From JBBDWJ01 sp040902925 (GTDB lineage: Bacteria > Acidobacteriota > Terriglobia > Bryobacterales > UBA6623), in NCBI GenBank assembly GCA_040902925.1, contig JBBDWJ010000240.1:1-17890 (forward strand): a stretch of 17,890 bases of DNA. The letters are read 5' to 3'. The notes under the pieces were generated by a model. The model was not told where the DNA came from. It worked only from the letters and a program-made list of their open reading frames with translations, and made no database searches. Below, piece by piece: positions 13,377-17,890 of the stretch. The number at the start of each line of letters is the position of its first letter. The first letter of the stretch is position 1. The position numbers and the translations under genes are program-made.

Positions 13377-14330
13377 CTACTCTTTGTTTTCCTTGCCGCC
13401 TTCAGCCGCATCGGCGGGTCCGGCGGGCGGTCCCGACGGCTTCACCGCGCCGCTCGAAGCGGCAGGGGCTTCCGGTCCGGCCAACGGCGGACGAATCGGA
13501 GCGCCGCTTTCGCTGGACTCGGTCCTGGGGTCCGCAGCCGGCGCGCTTGGCGCGGCGGCGGGCGTCGGCCTGCGCTCTTCGGGACGCTGCTCGGCCGGCC
13601 GTGAGCGGATTCTCTCGCGCTCTCGCTCGGCGGCCGAACGCGCTTCGCGGCGGCGAGCCGGCTCGAGATCCTCGGCTGTATGACCCAGCGCGGAACCCTG
13701 CTTGTGCTCGATAATATCGCCCTTGTAAATCCAGCACTTGACGCCGATCACACCGTACGTTGTATAGGCTTCGGAAAACCCATAGTCGATGTCGGCGCGC
13801 AGCGTCTGCAGCGGCAGACGGCCTTGCAGATACCACTCGGTACGGGCAATCTCGTGCCCGTTCAACCGCCCAGCGACCCACACCTTGATCCCCTTGCAAC
13901 CGAACCGTTGCGCCGAATCGACCGCCTTGCGCATCGCGCGGCGAAAGGCGACGCGCTTTTCGATCTGTAGCGCCACCGACTCAGAGACCAATTGCGCATC
14001 GAGCTCGGGACGATGCACTTCCTGAATGTCAATGTAGACCTCACGGTTGGTGCGCTTCTGCAACTCAGCCTTGAGCTTTTCAATTTCCGAGCCGCGGCGG
14101 CCGATGATGATGCCGGGCCGCGCCGTGCGAATCGTGATGCGTAGCTTGTTACCGGGCCGGTCGATCTCGACAGAGCTGATGCCGGCCGCCTTGAGGCGCC
14201 CCCGCAGCTCACGCTTGATCTTCAAATCCTCGTGCAGCAGGGTCGCGTAGCCATGGTTCGCAAACCAGCGCGAGCGCCAAGTCTTTGTGTAGCCGAGCCG
14301 GAACCCGTACGGATGTACCTTTTGACCCAT
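13377..14330 (-). CDS. rpsC: 30S ribosomal protein S3 with long C-terminal tail
   Basis: S3 lines the mRNA entry channel. The conserved part is complete: MGQKVHPYGFRLGYTKTWRS, a KH domain with GIIIGRRGSEIEKL at 73-86, and the C-terminal domain with RTEWYLQGRLPLQTLRADID and GVIGVKCWIYKGDI, ending near residue 210. The product then runs to 317 residues, against about 210-240 in most bacteria. The first part of the tail is Arg/Glu-rich (about 222-255), the middle is Pro/Ala/Ser/Gly-rich (256-308), and the end is charged (GGKENKE). The frame is unbroken and rplP follows normally, so this looks like a true disordered extension rather than a read-through error. Confidence 0.97.
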   Translation of the reverse strand: MGQKVHPYGFRLGYTKTWRSRWFANHGYATLLHEDLKIKRELRGRLKAAGISSVEIDRPGNKLRITIRTARPGIIIGRRGSEIEKLKAELQKRTNREVYIDIQEVHRPELDAQLVSESVALQIEKRVAFRRAMRKAVDSAQRFGCKGIKVWVAGRLNGHEIARTEWYLQGRLPLQTLRADIDYGFSEAYTTYGVIGVKCWIYKGDIIEHKQGSALGHTAEDLEPARRREARSAAERERERIRSRPAEQRPEERRPTPAAAPSAPAADPRTESSESGAPIRPPLAGPEAPAASSGAVKPSGPPAGPADAAEGGKENKE

Positions 14331-14344
14331 CGTGGACTCGCTCC

Positions 14345-14704
14345 CTATTCCTCTGCGTTTTCTTTCCCGGACTGGCCGTCGTCCACGATCACCACAATAT
14401 GCGCCAGGCGGTGATGGTAGCGATAGGCGCGGCCCATGGGAGCCGCCCGGATGCGCTTCATCCGCGGGCCCTCGTTCACGTAGACCTCGGCGACGACCAG
14501 ATCGTCGACATCGACGTCGCCCAAGTTCTCAGCATTGGCAACCGCCGAGCGTAGTACCTTGGCGACCTGCGGCGCGACACGCTTGTTGCTGGTGGCGAGT
14601 ATCGTCAGCGCGTCGCCCACCTTGCGGCCGCGGATTGTGTCCACCACCAGCCGGGCCTTCTGCGGAGAAACCCGGATGTAGTTCATCTTTGCCGTTGCTT
14701 GCAT
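14345..14704 (-). CDS. rplV: 50S ribosomal protein L22
   Basis: L22 sends a beta hairpin into the peptide exit tunnel, where macrolide resistance and arrest-peptide effects map. The 119-residue protein has the conserved MNYIRVSPQKARLVVDTIRG, SAVANAENLGDVDVDDLVV and the hairpin NEGPRMKRIRAAPMGRAYRY, with no visible insertion. The tail DDGQSGKENAEE is slightly long. It lies between rpsS (16 bases) and rpsC (14 bases). Confidence 0.98.
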   Translation of the reverse strand: MQATAKMNYIRVSPQKARLVVDTIRGRKVGDALTILATSNKRVAPQVAKVLRSAVANAENLGDVDVDDLVVAEVYVNEGPRMKRIRAAPMGRAYRYHHRLAHIVVIVDDGQSGKENAEE

Positions 14705-14720
14705 GACTCGATGTCCCCGC

Positions 14721-14999
14721 CTAGGAGGGCCTGCCAGCCTTGGCGCCCGAATGGCCCTTGAACGTGCGCGTCGGGGCGAACTCCCCGAGCTTATGGCCCA
14801 CCATGTTCTCGGTGATAAACACCGGAATGAACTTGCGGCCGTTATGGACCGCGATCGTGTGACTTACCCACTCGGGGATGATCGTCGAGCGCCGCGACCA
14901 GGTCTTGACGACCTTCTTGTCGTTTTTGGCGTTGAGAGCTTCCACCTTGCGGTTCAAGTGCTCGTCGAAAAACGGTCCTTTTTTGAGCGAACGGCCCAT
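14721..14999 (-). CDS. rpsS: 30S ribosomal protein S19
   Basis: S19 forms a complex with S13 in the small-subunit head. The 92-residue product is typical: MGRSLKKGPFFDEHLNRKVE, then WSRRSTIIPEWVSHTIAVHN and GRKFIPVFITENMVGHKLGE, ending in FAPTRTFKGHSGAKAGRPS. Length and position after rplB are standard. Confidence 0.98.
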   Translation of the reverse strand: MGRSLKKGPFFDEHLNRKVEALNAKNDKKVVKTWSRRSTIIPEWVSHTIAVHNGRKFIPVFITENMVGHKLGEFAPTRTFKGHSGAKAGRPS

Positions 15000-15012
15000 T
15001 AGCTACCCTCGG

Positions 15013-15849
15013 CTACTGCATTTTCTTCTGCCCGCGGCGGGCGGCGATATATTTGTCGGTACGGCTGTTGTTGCGGGTCTTGTAACCGCGCGTCGGCCGG
15101 CCCCAGGGCGTCACCGGATTGCGGCCGCCCGAAGTCTTGCCTTCACCGCCGCCGTGCGGGTGATCCACCGGGTTCATCGTCACGCCGCGGTTATGGGGAC
15201 GCTTTCCCATCCAGCGCGTGCGGCCAGCCTTTCCAAACGAAATGTTAGAGTGGTCGACGTTGCCAACCTGCCCGATCGTGGCGAGGCAGTCGACCAGTAC
15301 GCGGCGCACTTCGCCCGAAGGCAGCTTCAGCAGCGCATAGCCGGCTTCCTTCGAAATCAGCCGCGCCTCCGAGCCGGCCGAGCGCGCCATCTGGCCGCCC
15401 TTGCCCGGCTTCAACTCGACGTTGTGCACCAGCGTCCCCGGCGGAATGTTCTTGATCGGCAAAGCGTTGCCCACCAGAATGTCTGCCTCGGGGCCCGACA
15501 TGATCTTCATGCCGACCTTCAGCCCCGCCGGCTGCAGGATGTAGCGCTTCTCGCCGTCGGCATAGTGCAGCAGCGCGAGGTTGGCCGAGCGGTTCGGATC
15601 GTATTCGATCGTCGCGACCCGAGCAGGCACGCCCGTCTTGTCACGCTTGAAATCGACTTCCCGGTAACGCTTCTTGTGGCCGCCGCCCCGGAACCAGATC
15701 GTGATCGAGCCCGTGCTGTTGCGGCCGCCGGTGCGCTTCTTCCCTTCGACGAGCGACTTTTCGGGCCGCTGGCGCGTGATTTCGTCGCGCAGCACCGTCG
15801 TCTGGAACCGTCGGGTCGGCGTGGTTGGCCTGTAGCTTTTAATCGGCAT
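15013..15849 (-). CDS. rplB: 50S ribosomal protein L2
   Basis: L2 is among the most conserved ribosomal proteins and supports subunit joining and the peptidyl-transferase centre. The 278-residue product has the RNA-binding core and the signature MNPVDHPHGGGEGK, with His230 matching the functionally important E. coli His229. The C-terminal basic segment (GRPTRGYKTRNNSRTDKYI) is also present. No insertions are visible. Confidence 0.99.
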   Translation of the reverse strand: MPIKSYRPTTPTRRFQTTVLRDEITRQRPEKSLVEGKKRTGGRNSTGSITIWFRGGGHKKRYREVDFKRDKTGVPARVATIEYDPNRSANLALLHYADGEKRYILQPAGLKVGMKIMSGPEADILVGNALPIKNIPPGTLVHNVELKPGKGGQMARSAGSEARLISKEAGYALLKLPSGEVRRVLVDCLATIGQVGNVDHSNISFGKAGRTRWMGKRPHNRGVTMNPVDHPHGGGEGKTSGGRNPVTPWGRPTRGYKTRNNSRTDKYIAARRGQKKMQ

Positions 15850-15881
15850 CGCTTTTGCCTCTTACGCGTAACGGGGCGCGC

Positions 15882-16169
15882 TCAGACCTGCGCGTACTCC
15901 ACCATCCGCTCGCCTTCCTGGAGCTTGACGTAGGCTTTTTTCCAGTCCGGCCGGTATCCCGCGAACGCCCCGCGGCGCCGCAACTTGCCGAGATAGCCAG
16001 CGGTCCGCACGGTCTCGACCTTTACCTTGAACACATGCTGGACGGCGTTTTTGATATCCGTCTTGGTCGCCGACCGGTGCACCCGGAAACACAGCGTCCG
16101 CTCGAGCGCCCGCTTGCCCTCGCTCTTTTCCGTAATCACCGGGCTTTGAATGACCTGATAGGGACTCAC
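15882..16169 (-). CDS. rplW: 50S ribosomal protein L23
   Basis: L23 is the docking site at the tunnel exit for trigger factor and SRP. A GTG start at 16169 is preferred: it overlaps the rplD stop as GTGA, has a GAGGTG ribosome site just upstream, and gives MSPYQVIQSPVITEKSEGKR, which fits the family. An ATG six codons earlier would add MRRGVG from inside rplD. The 95-residue product has CFRVHRSATKTDIKNAVQHV and the C-terminal WKKAYVKLQEGERM, of ordinary length. Confidence 0.93.
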   Translation of the reverse strand: MSPYQVIQSPVITEKSEGKRALERTLCFRVHRSATKTDIKNAVQHVFKVKVETVRTAGYLGKLRRRGAFAGYRPDWKKAYVKLQEGERMVEYAQV

Positions 16170-16789
16170 GCCAACACCTCGCCGCATTTCTCGACCGCGG
16201 CCTGCGAGAAAATGACCTGCTCGTGCCGCAGCAGATGATAAGGATGCAAATCGCGGCTTCGCACCAGCGTCACGCCGGGAAGATTACGGCTCGACAGCGC
16301 AAGATTGCGATTGTCGCCGTCATCGACCAGCAGAACCGTCGCGCCGGTCTCGAGAGCGCTCAGCACCTTGCTGAACTCCCGCGTCTTGTGGCTGTCAACC
16401 TCGAACGCCTTGACAACCTTGAGCCCGCCCGCGGCCAACTGCGCCGACAGCGCCGAGCGCATCGCGCCGATTAGCATTTTCTTGGGCAGCTTGTAGCTAT
16501 AGTCGCGCGGCTGTGGTCCGTGCACGGTGCCACCATGCCGCCACAGCGGCGAGCGGATCGAACCAACTCTCGCCCGGCCGGTGCCCTTCTGCCGCCACAA
16601 CTTGCGGCCGGCGCCGGAGACCTCGCCGCGCGTCTTGGTGCTGTGCGTGCCTGCCCGCCGGCCGGCCTGGTAGTGGTGCACGGCCTGGTAGATGAGCGCT
16701 TCGTTGACCTCGACGCCGAACACGGCATCGGGCAACTCGACGGTGCCTACCTTTTTATTCTTTAGATCCAATACATCCACATTCGGCAT
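16166..16789 (-). CDS. rplD: 50S ribosomal protein L4
   Basis: L4 extends a loop into the exit tunnel, and in E. coli it represses the S10 operon; no leader of that kind lies inside this window. The 207-residue product has the tunnel loop GRKLWRQKGTGRARVGSIRS with PLWRHGGTVHGPQPRDYSYK after it. The C-terminal domain has VLLVDDGDNRNLALSSRNLP and ends in HEQVIFSQAAVEKCGEVLA. Seven bases separate it from rplC, and it overlaps rplW by four. Confidence 0.98.
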   Translation of the reverse strand: MPNVDVLDLKNKKVGTVELPDAVFGVEVNEALIYQAVHHYQAGRRAGTHSTKTRGEVSGAGRKLWRQKGTGRARVGSIRSPLWRHGGTVHGPQPRDYSYKLPKKMLIGAMRSALSAQLAAGGLKVVKAFEVDSHKTREFSKVLSALETGATVLLVDDGDNRNLALSSRNLPGVTLVRSRDLHPYHLLRHEQVIFSQAAVEKCGEVLA

Positions 16790-16796
16790 GGCTCAC

Positions 16797-17429
16797 CTAC
16801 CTCGCCCGCCGCAGCATGACGTAGCTGCCGCTCGGTCCCGGTACCGCGCCGCGGACCAGAATCACGTGATCATCCGCATGGACTTCGACGATCTCGAGGT
16901 TGCGCGCAGTCTTGCGGGCGTTACCCATATGGCCGCCCATGCGGGTGCCTTTGATAACCCGCGACGGATACGAACTTGCGCCAACCGAACCCGGAGCACG
17001 GTGCGACATCGAGCCGTGCGTGTCGGGGCCGCCGCGAAACTTGTGCCTCTTGACGACGCCAGCGAATCCGCGGCCCTTGCTGCGTCCTACGACATCGACG
17101 ATTTCGCCAACCTGGAAATCGCTTGCCAAAACGCGATCGCCCGCTTTCAGGTCGCCGCCCAGGCCGCCGTTAACGCGCAGCTCGCGCAGCAGCGGTCCCG
17201 GCTCGACGCCGGCCTTCTTGAAGTGCCCGGCCGTCGGCTTGTTCACGCGCGCCGGCTTGACGAATTCGACCAGGCCCAACTGCACGGCCTCATAGCCGTC
17301 TTTGTCCGAGGTCTTTCGCTGCACGACCACGCAGGGACCCGCCTGCAACGCGGTCGCCGGAACGACCTTGCCGTCGGGCGTGAAGAACTGCGTCATGCCG
17401 ATCTTTCTTCCTAATATTCCTGGCGCCAT
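16797..17429 (-). CDS. rplC: 50S ribosomal protein L3
   Basis: L3 starts large-subunit assembly and reaches toward the peptidyl-transferase centre. The 210-residue product opens MAPGILGRKIGMTQFFTPDG and has RSKGRGFAGVVKRHKFRGGP with the central extension THGSMSHRAPGSVGAS. In E. coli this extension carries a glutamine methylated by PrmB (GQNQ); here the bases encode GASSYPS, so that target residue is absent. An AGGT ribosome site precedes the ATG. The 83-base gap before it, after rpsJ, shows no clear promoter or terminator. Confidence 0.98.
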   Translation of the reverse strand: MAPGILGRKIGMTQFFTPDGKVVPATALQAGPCVVVQRKTSDKDGYEAVQLGLVEFVKPARVNKPTAGHFKKAGVEPGPLLRELRVNGGLGGDLKAGDRVLASDFQVGEIVDVVGRSKGRGFAGVVKRHKFRGGPDTHGSMSHRAPGSVGASSYPSRVIKGTRMGGHMGNARKTARNLEIVEVHADDHVILVRGAVPGPSGSYVMLRRAR

Positions 17430-17512
17430 TTCGCTACCTGCTGCGTCGTCTTAGCCTAAACAGAGTCGCACGAGCCCAAGCCACAAGCTCATTCCGGGAT
17501 GGCCCGCGTCCG

Positions 17513-17833
<321 letters not shown>

Positions 17834-17838
17834 GTTGA

Positions 17839-17890
17839 TTACTCGACAATCTCGCTGACGGTGCCGGCGCCGATAGTGCGGCCGCCCTCG
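17839..17890 (-). CDS. tuf: elongation factor Tu, last 16 codons only
   Basis: The right edge holds the end of a reading frame, EGGRTIGAGTVSEIVE and a TAA stop. The segment matches the EF-Tu C-terminus (EGGRTVGAGVV followed by a short end), in the third domain. The position directly before rpsJ is the usual str-to-S10 junction, so rpsL, rpsG and fusA probably lie beyond the window. Confidence 0.93.
   Translation of the reverse strand, partial: EGGRTIGAGTVSEIVE

Noticed and set aside
17430..17512. Possible promoter in the rpsJ-rplC gap
   Set aside because: The best pair (TTGGGC with TAGGCT) matches consensus poorly and nothing else supports a transcript start there.

Overview
The window is almost entirely a chromosomal ribosomal-protein supercluster (S10, spc and alpha operons merged) read on the minus strand. 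It runs from the last codons of EF-Tu at the right edge down to rplQ near position 1917. High GC, a long acidic RNA polymerase alpha tail, the zinc-binding form of S14 (61 aa), and a J-domain/winged-helix protein and a SurA-like lipoprotein at the cluster's end suggest an Acidobacteriota genome, perhaps Solibacter/Bryobacter-like. That assignment rests on remembered protein resemblance, not a search, and is moderate at best.

Layout in transcription order (right to left): tuf (fragment), rpsJ, rplC, rplD, rplW, rplB, rpsS, rplV, rpsC, rplP, rpmC, rpsQ, rplN, rplX, rplE, rpsN, rpsH, rplF, rplR, rpsE, rpmD, rplO, secY, a dead adk, map, infA, rpmJ, rpsM, rpsK, rpsD, rpoA, rplQ. A hairpin with a T run follows rplQ. 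Then comes a peptidyl-prolyl isomerase lipoprotein gene on the same strand with its own possible promoter. A J-domain gene on the plus strand, cut by the left edge, converges on it. Spacing is tight, with 4-nt stop/start overlaps at rplD/rplW, rplP/rpmC, rpmD/rplO and infA/rpmJ. The genes supply both ribosomal subunits, the core RNA polymerase alpha subunit, initiation factor 1, the Sec translocon channel and the enzyme that trims initiator methionine.

The main discovery is between secY and map, where adenylate kinase (adk) normally sits. The 390 bases there hold no intact gene, but they carry a recognisable wreck of adk. It has a zinc-knuckle LID segment (CPDCGAI, stop codon, then NTHSNPPKLSDVC in the same frame), a shortened N-terminal half and frameshifts. 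The last frame ends in FVRILNEA, with its stop overlapping the map start as ATGA. The wreck contains a good promoter-like pair and a perfect 20-bp palindrome, so it may now act as a leader for map and the alpha operon.

Other points of note are long low-complexity C-terminal tails on L15 (about 80 aa, Lys/Ala/Pro) and S3 (about 105 aa), a leader before rplX with a triplicated 13-nt repeat and a hairpin, and an 18-nt duplication at the rpoA/rplQ junction. I saw no mobile element, CRISPR array, tRNA, rRNA or novel multi-gene system.
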